From the NCBI RefSeq assembly GCF_024713945.1, contig NC_134680.1:4426001-4490000 (forward strand): a DNA stretch of 64,000 bases, given 5' to 3'. Below the pieces are notes generated by a model. It saw only the letters and a program-made list of their open reading frames with translations, was not told the DNA's origin and searched no databases. This document shows positions 13,501-23,092 of this stretch, one piece after another. Source of the DNA: Dermatophagoides farinae (Eukaryota; Arthropoda; Arachnida; Sarcoptiformes; Pyroglyphidae). How positions within the stretch are numbered: position 1 is the stretch's first letter; every line of letters starts with the position of its first letter. Made by a program: the position numbers and the translations under genes.

Positions 13501-16500
13501 GGTTCTGAATCATTGAAAATTGAACGTCAAGAAAAAGAATTGATTGAATCACGTTTGATTGACATATTGAATACATTATCGATTGATAATAATTACGAAA
13601 TAGCAATGAAGATGTCAAATATTATTGAAAAATTGGTTGAACGTTTTACCGAACCAATACGGTTATATTCGCTGTTAACCAATATATTACAATCACAGAA
13701 TTTCGATGTCATCGCACAGATAATTCGTAATTTTGTTCATGTATTTACATCCATGTTGAGTTCATCACAAATTACTGCTCAGGTATCACTTTTTATTATT
13801 TGAAATTTTTATCTAATGTAAAATTTATTCATTTTATCATCATAGACGGATACGATTATTGAATATGTGGTTGATACATTCATGCGTTCGGAAACGTATC
13901 TAAGTACGAAACCAAAATGGCGTCTACATATCCAATATTTTGATGTCATGTTTCGTCTATCACGTATTATACCGGTTGATGTTGTTAAACGATTAATAAT
14001 TCCACGATTATTATTACGATTTAGTACAACGGTTTGTATTTGTGATTTTTTGTTATTTAATCAAATTATTTATTTATATCATTTAATAGCGTCCAATACC
14101 TTGTCGACAAGCAATTGCTCGTTGTCTTATAATGGTCTATTTGGAAAATTTTGCTCAACATGATTTTGAAAAGTATTGTTCCAATAATGGTCAACAATCG
14201 ACAGTGAACACTGCCAATAATAGCACACGCACTAGCCCATCTAATCAAATGATGACATCTTACCCTTTACGTTTTGATGATTTATCACAAACTGCCTATT
14301 TATCATTTGATTTATTTAATTGGTTAGATCGTAATCTAAAACAATCGCAACGATATCAGGATCGTCAAATATATGTAGATATGTTAGCCATATTTGTACG
14401 GCTTTTATTTCGTGATTCAATTGAATGGCGCGAATCATTGCCAAATCATTATCTGGTCGATCTAGTAGAACATTGTCCATCGTTAATGGATTGGTCAGAA
14501 TTATCATATCGATTCTCGAAACGATATCGACTGAATCTTAAGGAATTACATTCATCACAATTTTTTGCAATGTTAATGATACAACGTTATCGATTATTAC
14601 ATCAGCTCACCGAATTAGCCACTAAAGATCGTGTGTCAACCATTCGTACTAGTGCTTGTATTGTCCTTTATACATTGTTACAATGTGCTAATCATTGGGT
14701 GGTGAATCACTTACATCAAATACCAATCACATCGATCAATGATTGTTGCATTCCTAAAACTAATATGACTGTTGGTCTTAACATTTCTGCTGGTGGTGGT
14801 AGTGATAGTGATCATTCACATCATCAACTGACTGAGATGATAATGGATTATTATGATACATATATGGACAACGCTACGATTATATCGGATCACAATGATC
14901 TAAATAGCTATAATTCAATAGCTTATTTTACATCCGAACAGCTATATCTACGCCGGCAATATGAACAGGATCGTATTGTATTGGAAGAATTACATAAGGT
15001 GTATACATTAGTCGATGATATAAGACTGGATTTTAGCCTTAATTATTATCAATTACGTAATAAACGAAAAAAACCACGTAAACAACTACAACAACGTGAT
15101 GAAATGATTCCATCGCCTACGCCTTCAATAACATCAATTGATTCAAGTGTAATCGAATTGATAAACGAATTGATGTTATCGGTTGAGAATGATGTGAACT
15201 CTTCTTATCTAGTGGCGAAGGAAAAGGATGATGGTGGTATTTTAAAACAAGTAATAGAACGTACACCTGAATTATTACCAGAAGAAGATGAAGGTATTGA
15301 TCTAGTTAATGATTCATCGGTATTAATTACCGATGATTCAGCTACATCCTCGACATTATCATCTCCAACAATCGATACAACCACAACATCATCATTGGAC
15401 ACTGCCAATAATCAATCAGCGGAGGCTGAATCGCCATCATCATCATCATCACCGTCGATTACAAGCCGTGGATTGATTTATCTTGCCAACGTTGATGAAT
15501 TGGTTGCTGATTCGAATGAATTGAGTTCTATAAGCCATACAACAGTTGCAGAATCTTCATTGCCAACTGGTAATAATAGAAATAGCCTTAACAGCATTAA
15601 ATCTTCAAATCTCAATTCATTACATTGTAGTCCCAAAAAACGAAAATCCCCGAAACATCATGAACAACAAACTATAAATCATAGATCGGCATCGAATTTA
15701 TCAATTGAAAAACATCTAAATACCATCATCAAACATAATAGTAACATTCAGCAGCCAAATGTGCCATCAATGATTTCTGCCAAAACAAATTCATCATCTG
15801 TGAATAAATCTGGTTATAAAGGGAACCATCAAGGTATTATTCCTTGCCATAATAATAATAAACTCGGTGTTTCATCATCTTCAAAAAAGAAGACATCGAT
15901 TCTCACTAGCCATCATCATCAACAACAATCAAATCGTAATAATAATGGTATTGCTTTGCTGCCAACACCAACAAACACTACTAATGTTGCTCATTGTGGT
16001 GGATCAAAAGTTCCGGTATTAAGTAATCGTAGCAATAATAATTATCATCATCAGACTACAGCTAACAACAACAGAGCTTTATTACAACATGGATCAAACA
16101 TAACGAATAATAATAATAATATAACACCTAACACTGCCAATTGTACTGCATCATCAATGTCGCAACCGTCATCACCTTATCCTGGATATTGTTTTCGAAT
16201 CGTTTATCCACAAACTGGACGATCACTTTCAAACAATATTCAAGCAACAAATTCTTCGGCTCAATTTTATTCAGGTTCAATTGGACAAGCAGCTCATGTT
16301 CCGCATCACAATATACCGTCATCATTATCTAGTCCTGGTATTAATAATAATAATAATAATGATAGCGTATATCAACAACAACAACAACACTATAATCCTC
16401 ATAATTATCATCATAATTTACAGAATAAAATTCCAGCAAAAATTAATTCAGCTACAATACCATATAGAGCTATTTCACATCCCCATCATCAGCATCAAAA

Positions 16501-17292
16501 TCATCATCCACAGGCTGGCCTTTTACATCAGCCATCACAAACAAAATCATCATCATCAAAATGGCATAATCATAATTGTAAGTAATGTATGTGTTTGTGT
16601 GTTTATGAATCTTTATAATGTGATCGTGTTTTTTCTTTATATTTTGCTTAGCTTCCAACTTAACTATGTATCAACAACATCATCAACGATCAATGTCGGT
16701 ACCGCCACCATCAGTCAATACCGGTCATACATCATCATCATCATCATCGAATATTCATCATTATTCTGCACAAAATCCATCAATGATGATGAATGTGAAG
16801 AAAAAATTATTCAAAAATTCTGGTTCAACAAATTCATCATCATCGGCTGTAAAAATTGGTGGTAGTTATCAGTCGAATACAAACATTAGCAATCATAATA
16901 ATCATCGTCATCATCAATCAAATGTTTTGAATAGTAATGTAATTAACATTAACATAATAAGTTCCTCTTCATCATCATCCAATTCCTCACCTATTGCATC
17001 GAATTCAAAAAATAATTTTGTTCGTGTTAAAAAATTTAAAAATCGAACAAATAATGAATCATCATCATCATCATTGATTAAATCCAATAATGGTAATAAA
17101 TTGTTATTGAATAATAACATGAAAAACATAATGAACAAAAATGAATCAATGATGGAAACCGATGCTGATGATGATCATAAAAATAATAATAATAATGATG
17201 ATGATGATGATGACGGCAATGATGAAACATCAATAGTTTGCAATACAACAACAAATGAATTACAACCAGATTCATCAACTATTGATGAATGA
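10570..17292 (+). CDS. Large HEAT-repeat protein, PPP4R4-like PP4 regulatory subunit
   Basis: Exons 10570-11221, 11285-13173, 13270-13782, 13846-14031, 14090-16577 and 16652-17292 join in frame at GT-AG sites to give about 2,120 aa. The first ATG at 10570 was chosen; a TTG just before it is in frame. The N-terminal ~200 residues are acidic poly-Asp/Thr. HEAT-like helices follow (around TIETKVMPLLSEL, VRFTFCFVLANYARRV). The block spanning exons 4-5 (KWRLHIQYFDVMFRLSRIIP, then IPCRQAIARCLMVYLENF) and ELATKDRVSTIRTSA matches the order and pattern of human PPP4R4 as I remember it, including the W-R-x-H start and the conserved Leu/Val spacing. A charged coiled-coil-like part (QYEQDRIVLEELHKVY) precedes a ~700-residue Ser/Asn/His-rich tail. 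PPP4R4 is a scaffold for the PP4 phosphatase catalytic subunit. The protein is over twice the usual ~870 aa because of low-complexity insertions. PPP4R1 or another HEAT protein is the main alternative. Confidence 0.62.
11222..11284 (+). other. 63-nt intron with no in-frame stop
   Basis: A GTAAAT donor and TTTTGTAG acceptor bound a 63-nt segment exactly 21 codons long. It contains no stop in the reading frame, so retention would insert 21 mostly Phe/Ile/Leu residues without breaking the protein. Its base composition (T-rich) and length match the other short introns of this gene (58, 63, 74 and 96 nt), so I treat it as an intron. Confidence 0.7.
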
Positions 17293-18267
17293 TAAATTAT
17301 GATGATGATGTGTGTATGATGATGATTCACCTTAAGGATGAAAAAAATGGCCACATCATCATTTTTACACACTGACCATTTTTTTGTTAGTTTTACAAAA
17401 ACAAATTACAATTACGATTCAACCAAAAAAAAAAAAAAAAAAAAAACAATTACTGACCCTTCCACACATACCCATTTTACAGCCATTATAATAGCTATTC
17501 TTATAGATTTTATTTGATTGTTTAATCTTTTTTTTTCCTAGTTTTAAAATTTTTTAATTATTTTATAGTTTTTTTTCTAGTTCTTCCATTTCCATTTGCT
17601 CACACATCATATAAATATCCATTACAACAACATATAGATACAGGTTTTTTTTCCTCTGATTGATTAATTATAATAAATTGAAATTAAATTGTTTAACAAA
17701 TTTTTTTTTCATATCTTAATGATTATATATCTTATTGTTGATGATACTTTTTTTTATTTAATTTTTTTTTCTCTTTAAATTCTTTAAAAAAATTCTTTAT
17801 ATACAAACAAATGAAAGAGATTCTATTTGTTAATTTATCATGATGATTTTTATATTCTTTATTCTTTATTATTATAGCCAAATTTGATGTACATTGATTT
17901 TTTCAATTTCATATATATATTTAATTTATTATTATTCCAATCTATACAATCAAACAAAACAAAAAAATAAATTTTTTTCCAATTATAACTATTTAGCCTT
18001 TGATCAATTTCATTTGGCTGATTCAATATTGTACATTGATCCATTTGATATATTTCTTATATGCATTTAAATATGTAAATTTTATGCATAGATACTTAAG
18101 CAAATGTTTTCCACTTGACTTTTGTTCAAAAATTTTTTTTTCAATTTGAGTTCTCTTAACACTATGTGATAACATGATGATCATCATTGATTGATTGACG
18201 TCAATTTGATTTTATATGGAAACCGGATTCAAATATGGGCCCTATTTGACAGATGATTGATTCCATA

Positions 18268-18302
18268 TTTATGAGAAATAAAAAAAATTCATTTCTCATA
18301 AA
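18268..18302. repeat. Inverted repeat, 12-bp arms
   Basis: TTTATGAGAAAT at 18268-18279 is the reverse complement of ATTTCTCATAAA at 18291-18302, separated by an 11-nt A-rich loop. It lies in the spacer between the HEAT-repeat gene and the copia element. No function is evident; it might form a hairpin near the end of the upstream transcript. Confidence 0.6.
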
Positions 18303-18603
18303 AAAAATGTACCAATTGGTGCTTATTGATTCTGCAGATATATTAAACCTAGATTAGAAAAAAAATTGACAAAATATCAAAATCCAAATCAAATAAAAAT
18401 CAATTTAATCATGTGATTTACCCATGAATAGAACATAGACATATTTGATTGATTTATATTTCGATCGAGGGAGTCATCATAATAAACCTTGAGTTTTTAG
18501 TGTCGACATACTTGACATGACTCGATTTTGAGTATAAATGAAAGCATTTTTTTTGCCTCGAAAAAAATAATTTGATTGATCGATGGATTGATTGCATCTC
18601 CAT

Positions 18604-18604
<1 letters not shown>

Positions 18605-18676
<72 letters not shown>
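18605..18676. repeat. (CT)36 microsatellite
   Basis: An uninterrupted run of 36 CT units, the longest dinucleotide tract seen in this window. It lies about 65 bp outside the left target-site duplication of the copia element. Confidence 0.97.
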
Positions 18677-18679
<3 letters not shown>

Positions 18680-18740
18680 TCATTTGTACAACGAGTGAAT
18701 GGTTTCAATTGAAAAATTATCTCAACAACACATATTGTCG

Positions 18741-18745
18741 GTTAC
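18741..18745. repeat. Target-site duplication, left copy
   Basis: GTTAC directly abuts the left LTR, and the same five bases follow the right LTR at 23088-23092. A 5-bp duplication is normal for copia-type integrases. The preceding base of the internal region next to the other LTR is also C, so a 4-bp reading (GTTA) is possible but less likely. Confidence 0.85.
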
Positions 18746-18888
18746 TATTAAAGAATTAGTCAAACTTGAATAACAATATTTTAATTAATTAAATTCAAAG
18801 CAAATAAGCTTCCAAATATATATGAATATTAATTTAAATTCAATTACAATTACGATTGTATGATTGTTGTTAAAAACCAACTTCAACA
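18746..18888 (-). repeat. 3' LTR of the copia element
   Basis: 143 bp, identical to the copy at 22945-23087. On the element strand it begins TGTTGAAGTTGG and ends CTTTAATA. It is AT-rich, and the ORF stop codon (18883-18885) lies inside it. Confidence 0.95.
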
Positions 18889-21800
18889 CTCCCCCGTTTT
18901 GACAAAATCATACAATGGCAAATTCTCGACAAAAGATATAAGATTCTTTCGACTTAACGGTTTTGTTAAAACGTCCGCCAACTGTGCATCGGAAGATATC
19001 CACTGTATAGACATCAAACCACGCTGGATTAAATCACGAACCATTAGAAACTTAATGTTGATATGTCGCAATTTTAGAGAAATATTCTCAGCCAATAGTT
19101 GTTTCACCGCAGCTTGATTATCACAATTAATGACTGGTTTATCGATTAGGATTTCCAAATTTTCGAGAACATTTAAGACGAAACGGACATCCTTTGAACA
19201 AACAGACACAGAGATGAATTCGGCTTCTGCTGTATTGTCGATGACGCATTTCTGCAATTTTGTTTTCCATATAATCGGGCCACCATATAAAACTATATGA
19301 CCAGTTGTTGTTCGATTATTTTCTTTTTCTCCTGCTAAATCAGCATCAGAATAAGCTACACATTTCAGATTATCACCACCAAGTATAATCCCATAATGTC
19401 TAGTGCCAGATAAATATCGCCACACACGTTTCAACATCTTAACATGAATATCTGTTGTTTTATCAGCAAAACGTGCCAACAAAGAAACACAAAATGCTAT
19501 ATCTGGTCTCGTTTTGCAAGAAAGATATAACAAGGCACCAATTGCTTGTCTATAAGGGTAAGCCATATTCGATGACGATTGTTGATACGGATCGATTCCA
19601 GCAGCAAGAGGAGTATCAACTTTTCTGCTATCAGCCATATTAAACATTTTCAATTTTCCAATGAGATAATCATATTGATAAAGCATGATCGTCTTCGATA
19701 AATGATTTCTAGTATAATTAATGCCAAGATATTTACAAGAATCGACCGAACGTATCTCAAAGATCTGACCAATTTCTTCAAATAAACTTTTCACTTTTCC
19801 AGGTATATTCGAAGCCAAAAGAGCATCGTCGACGTATAAACATAACATCGTAAATTCATTGTCCTTCTTAATAAAATATAAACAAGGATCAAATGTTGAT
19901 GAACGAAATCCCAAAGATATAATTGCTTCATCAAACTTCCGATTCCAGCTACGTGGACTTTGTCGAAGACCATATAAACCTTTCTTCAACAGACAAACAC
20001 GTCCAGTTTTATCATCATATCCTAACGGTTGATCGATATATACAGTTTCATAAATATCACCATTGAGAAAAGCATTGGAACAATCGAACTGTATTAAATC
20101 CATATCCCAAGATGCCACTAGCGAAAAGAATAAACGAATCACATCCATTTGAGCAACAGGAGCATAAATATCTAAAGAATCTGAGTATTGCTCAAAACCA
20201 CGAGCCACCAAACGGGCTTTGTATCTTCCATCGTCCTTGATTGTAAAGATCCACTTCACAGTTATAATCGGTTCATTATCTGGTTTATCAACTAACTGCC
20301 ATGTCTGATGTTTAATTAATTGATTATATTCTTTATCCATTGCTTCTCGCCATTTTTCTGATTCATCACTATTAATAGCCTCATTGAACGTAGATGGTTC
20401 ATAGCGTGCCACACACACACCAACAATTGAACGACCAGGAAGAACACGTAATGACTGAAGACGTTCTTCACTTTGTTGGAATAAACGATTTTTAGCACCA
20501 ATTGGTCGGCCAGGACCACGAAAATTAGAATCAGGTTGATTTGGAACATCATCATCACGAGAATCAACAAAAGAAATAACAGTGTTTGATTCACTTTCAC
20601 AATTGTTTATAGTCGATTTGTTGACATCGAAACCAATGGGCTGAACAACACATTTAGGTTTTTCATCGAAATCTACAGATGAACATAATTCAACACGACG
20701 TGCACCAGAAACATAAACACGATATATTGTTTGACCTTCGTATCCAATCATTCGAACAAACTTTGATTTAGCATCAAATTTGTTATTTCGATTTTTATTC
20801 AAAGCTTGGCCTTCCGAACCAAAAATACGAAGATTTGAGACATCAGGTTTTATACCAAAATACTTTTCATACGGTATTTCATTACGAGAATTCAAAACCA
20901 GATTCATCAAATAAGCCGAACAATTAACAGCTTCATCCCATAAAAAACGGGGTAGATCAGTCGATAATAACATTGAAATTGCGTGATCCATCAGTGTACG
21001 CATAGCACGTTCGCATCGACCATTCTGTTGTGGTGTATTTACAGATGCTTTTTCATGAATAATTCCATGACCACTTAAATAATTCTGAAACAACTCAGAA
21101 CGAAATTCTGTGCCCATGTCAGTTCGAATGCATAAAACGTTATTTCCGGTTTCCAGTTTAATTTCATTGACAATACACTTGAACTTATCAAGTGTTTGAT
21201 CACGAGACTTCATAAAAGCCACCTTCACAAACCTCGATCTATGATCAACAGCCAAAAGGAAATATCGATTACCATGGATAGAAACATCAGTGTAACCACC
21301 AATGTCCAAATGCAACTTCGAACCAGGCAAAATATGTGGATTATCAGATTCAATATGATGCGAAATATCTGTCAACTTTCCAATCTTACATGGCGTACAA
21401 TAATCAATATCATTGTTTAAACTATTCGGTATGCCATCAACTAGTTTCTGTTTGAACATTTTACCAATTGTATTCGTTGAAAAATGACCAAATCTTTCAT
21501 GCCATTTAGCCATCGAATTTACAGCAACATTCACAATATTTTTCGAAGAAGAAACATCAATTCTAATTCGTAATTCAATAATGTTCAGGTATTCTGTGCT
21601 CCATTCACCAATAAGAATCGGAACTTCTTTGTGATAAATCGTAATACCATCATTGTTTGTCACACTTCTAACATTCTCCCGTCTACAAATTTTACCAATC
21701 GCAATAAGATTGAATGGTTGGCCAGCTACGTAATAGACATCTCTTATTACCATTGGAACCCAACTTTTTCCATTAAACAATTGACATTTCATATCACCTT

Positions 21801-22821
21801 GTTCAGGACCATTGACCACACCACTCATCGTTATAATTTGATGACTTGTTTTACGAATATTAGATAACAACGATCTATCGTTCACAATATGATTGGACGC
21901 ACCACAATCAGCTAAAAACTTCACCGAAGACACAGAGACCAAAGACAACGAAGATGACACATTCGAAGATAACTGATTCATATGACAATCAATATCAGAA
22001 ATCTTAACAACAGCACTCAAACTTGCAAGTTTATTTTCATTGCTCGGTTTGACTTCATTGTTCTGTTGACCACTTTTAGAATCGTTCATTTTCTTTCGGC
22101 AAAATTTTTCAATATGACCTTTAATTTTACAATAATAGCAAGTTCCATTAAATTTCTTCTTGTTCAACAATGTAGAAGAATTATTCGATTTAATTGTTGC
22201 GGCCAAAGACGTATTTTGAGCAGAAAATTTCAAATTTTTCTCTCTCTCGAATCTCAATAATTCGGATTCAAACTGTTTATCACTCATATAATCAGTTTCT
22301 GATCTTCCGCCATTATAGATGTCAACCATTTTGCACATCTCATCATATTCAGCGGGTAAAATAGCTCGAACTTTTGAATTAATAAAATAACTTGGCAGCT
22401 TAATATTTTTATCAGCAAAAGCTGCAAATAATTGCCGTAACTTAGCAAATAAACCTTGAATCGAGCCTTCAAACTTGATTGTATTGAAATCACGTAATAT
22501 CTCCCAAGCAGACTTAGCACCTGGACCACGATATTTTCTGTCCAATTCACTAATCATTTCTTTAGGATTATTACATTCCATAATACTTTCTAAATCTTCA
22601 TTAGAAATCGACAATCGTATGATATTTTTAACCTTTGCGATACGACCTTTTTCTTCTTTTGTTATAGCTACATCGCCATCATTACGTATGTACTTAAAAT
22701 CTTTAACAAAATCATCGAGGTCTAGCGCTTCCAGAGCATCCAATAGAGTAACATACCATTGTCTATATGTTACTTCGCCCAGTTTAAGGGTCTTAACAAC
22801 ATTAAATTCTTTATTGGACAT
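18883..22821 (-). CDS. Copia gag-pol polyprotein, single intact ORF
   Basis: 1,312 codons from the ATG at 22821 (upstream in-frame codons lack ATG) to TGA at 18885-18883. Domains in order: a gag region; a CCHC zinc knuckle CYYCKIKGHIEKFC (228-241); an aspartic protease with the DCGASNHIV motif (D305); a GAG-pre-integrase zinc-binding region (WHERFGHFS ... CTPCKIGK); the integrase core with the DDE residues in LHLDIGGY, IRTDMGTEF and NTPQQNGRCERA; reverse transcriptase with AFLNGDIYETVY, GLYGLRQSPRSW and the catalytic LYVDDALLAS (Y996-D999); then RNase H beginning AYSDADLAG and including NTAEAEF. All catalytic signatures I can check are present and no frameshift or stop separates gag from pol, so gag must be over-produced by another route than frameshifting. 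The ORF runs over the polypurine tract and ends six bases inside the 3' LTR. Confidence 0.96.
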   Translation of the reverse strand: MSNKEFNVVKTLKLGEVTYRQWYVTLLDALEALDLDDFVKDFKYIRNDGDVAITKEEKGRIAKVKNIIRLSISNEDLESIMECNNPKEMISELDRKYRGPGAKSAWEILRDFNTIKFEGSIQGLFAKLRQLFAAFADKNIKLPSYFINSKVRAILPAEYDEMCKMVDIYNGGRSETDYMSDKQFESELLRFEREKNLKFSAQNTSLAATIKSNNSSTLLNKKKFNGTCYYCKIKGHIEKFCRKKMNDSKSGQQNNEVKPSNENKLASLSAVVKISDIDCHMNQLSSNVSSSLSLVSVSSVKFLADCGASNHIVNDRSLLSNIRKTSHQIITMSGVVNGPEQGDMKCQLFNGKSWVPMVIRDVYYVAGQPFNLIAIGKICRRENVRSVTNNDGITIYHKEVPILIGEWSTEYLNIIELRIRIDVSSSKNIVNVAVNSMAKWHERFGHFSTNTIGKMFKQKLVDGIPNSLNNDIDYCTPCKIGKLTDISHHIESDNPHILPGSKLHLDIGGYTDVSIHGNRYFLLAVDHRSRFVKVAFMKSRDQTLDKFKCIVNEIKLETGNNVLCIRTDMGTEFRSELFQNYLSGHGIIHEKASVNTPQQNGRCERAMRTLMDHAISMLLSTDLPRFLWDEAVNCSAYLMNLVLNSRNEIPYEKYFGIKPDVSNLRIFGSEGQALNKNRNNKFDAKSKFVRMIGYEGQTIYRVYVSGARRVELCSSVDFDEKPKCVVQPIGFDVNKSTINNCESESNTVISFVDSRDDDVPNQPDSNFRGPGRPIGAKNRLFQQSEERLQSLRVLPGRSIVGVCVARYEPSTFNEAINSDESEKWREAMDKEYNQLIKHQTWQLVDKPDNEPIITVKWIFTIKDDGRYKARLVARGFEQYSDSLDIYAPVAQMDVIRLFFSLVASWDMDLIQFDCSNAFLNGDIYETVYIDQPLGYDDKTGRVCLLKKGLYGLRQSPRSWNRKFDEAIISLGFRSSTFDPCLYFIKKDNEFTMLCLYVDDALLASNIPGKVKSLFEEIGQIFEIRSVDSCKYLGINYTRNHLSKTIMLYQYDYLIGKLKMFNMADSRKVDTPLAAGIDPYQQSSSNMAYPYRQAIGALLYLSCKTRPDIAFCVSLLARFADKTTDIHVKMLKRVWRYLSGTRHYGIILGGDNLKCVAYSDADLAGEKENNRTTTGHIVLYGGPIIWKTKLQKCVIDNTAEAEFISVSVCSKDVRFVLNVLENLEILIDKPVINCDNQAAVKQLLAENISLKLRHINIKFLMVRDLIQRGLMSIQWISSDAQLADVLTKPLSRKNLISFVENLPLYDFVKTGEC
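18889..18901 (-). other. Polypurine tract of the copia element
   Basis: On the element strand the purine-rich AAAACGGGGGAG directly precedes the 3' LTR, the position at which plus-strand DNA synthesis is primed. It is also coding: it forms part of the last codons of the pol ORF. Confidence 0.85.
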
Positions 22822-22924
22822 TGTCGTAAAAATAAATATCGATACGGTAAAAATATGATGATAACACAAGAGTAAAAATAACAAGAATGACTAAGCACAA
22901 AGAAAACGAAACGTTAATTCGTAA

Positions 22925-22944
22925 GCAATACTAGGCCCATAACC
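22925..22944 (-). other. Primer-binding site matching initiator tRNA-Met anticodon arm
   Basis: Directly inside the 5' LTR the element strand reads GGTTATGGGCC followed by TAGTATTGC. The first 11 bases are complementary to the anticodon loop and stem of eukaryotic initiator tRNA-Met (GGCCCATAACC), not to a tRNA 3' end. This is the known arrangement for Drosophila copia and yeast Ty5, which prime from a cleaved half-tRNA. The tRNA sequence is from memory. Confidence 0.75.
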
Positions 22945-23087
22945 TATTAAAGAATTAGTCAAACTTGAATAACAATATTTTAATTAATTAAATTCAAAGC
23001 AAATAAGCTTCCAAATATATATGAATATTAATTTAAATTCAATTACAATTACGATTGTATGATTGTTGTTAAAAACCAACTTCAACA
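22945..23087 (-). repeat. 5' LTR of the copia element
   Basis: 143 bp, identical to 18746-18888, flanked outside by GTTAC. As the 5' LTR in minus orientation it should hold the element promoter; the AT-rich sequence offers several TATA-like strings, and I cannot choose one. Confidence 0.95.
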
Positions 23088-23092
23088 GTTAC
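23088..23092. repeat. Target-site duplication, right copy
   Basis: GTTAC, the partner of 18741-18745. Removing the element and one copy restores a continuous empty site. Confidence 0.85.

Larger units (their letters stand above)
17293..18740. other. 3' flank of the HEAT-repeat gene, AT-rich spacer
   Basis: No gene was seen. The first part is likely the 3' UTR, with a 22-base poly(A) run at 17425-17446 and an AATAAA at 17672-17677. The rest is AT-rich, with a hairpin at 18268-18302 and a (CT)36 microsatellite at 18605-18676 just before the retrotransposon. Open frames over the microsatellite are Arg-Glu repeats caused by the dinucleotide run. Confidence 0.55.
18746..23087 (-). mobile_element. 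Complete copia-type LTR retrotransposon
   Basis: A 4,342-bp element in minus orientation has all expected parts: 143-bp LTRs at both ends (18746-18888 and 22945-23087), identical base for base in my reading; a 5-bp target duplication GTTAC; a primer-binding site immediately inside the 5' LTR; a polypurine tract immediately before the 3' LTR; and one uninterrupted gag-pol ORF. The order protease, integrase, reverse transcriptase, RNase H places it in Ty1/copia (Pseudoviridae-like). Identical LTRs and an intact ORF mean a recent insertion that may still be active. LTR termini read TG...TA rather than the usual TG...CA. It sits between two plus-strand genes and interrupts neither. Confidence 0.96.

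Noticed and set aside
18454-18708. Arg-Glu repeat protein on the minus strand
   Set aside because: It is only the translation of the (CT)36 microsatellite; the flanks show no coding character.
22822-22884. Upstream extension of the copia ORF (21 codons)
   Set aside because: The extension begins at TTG and has no ATG before 22821. It would also put a hydrophobic leader on Gag, which is not expected.
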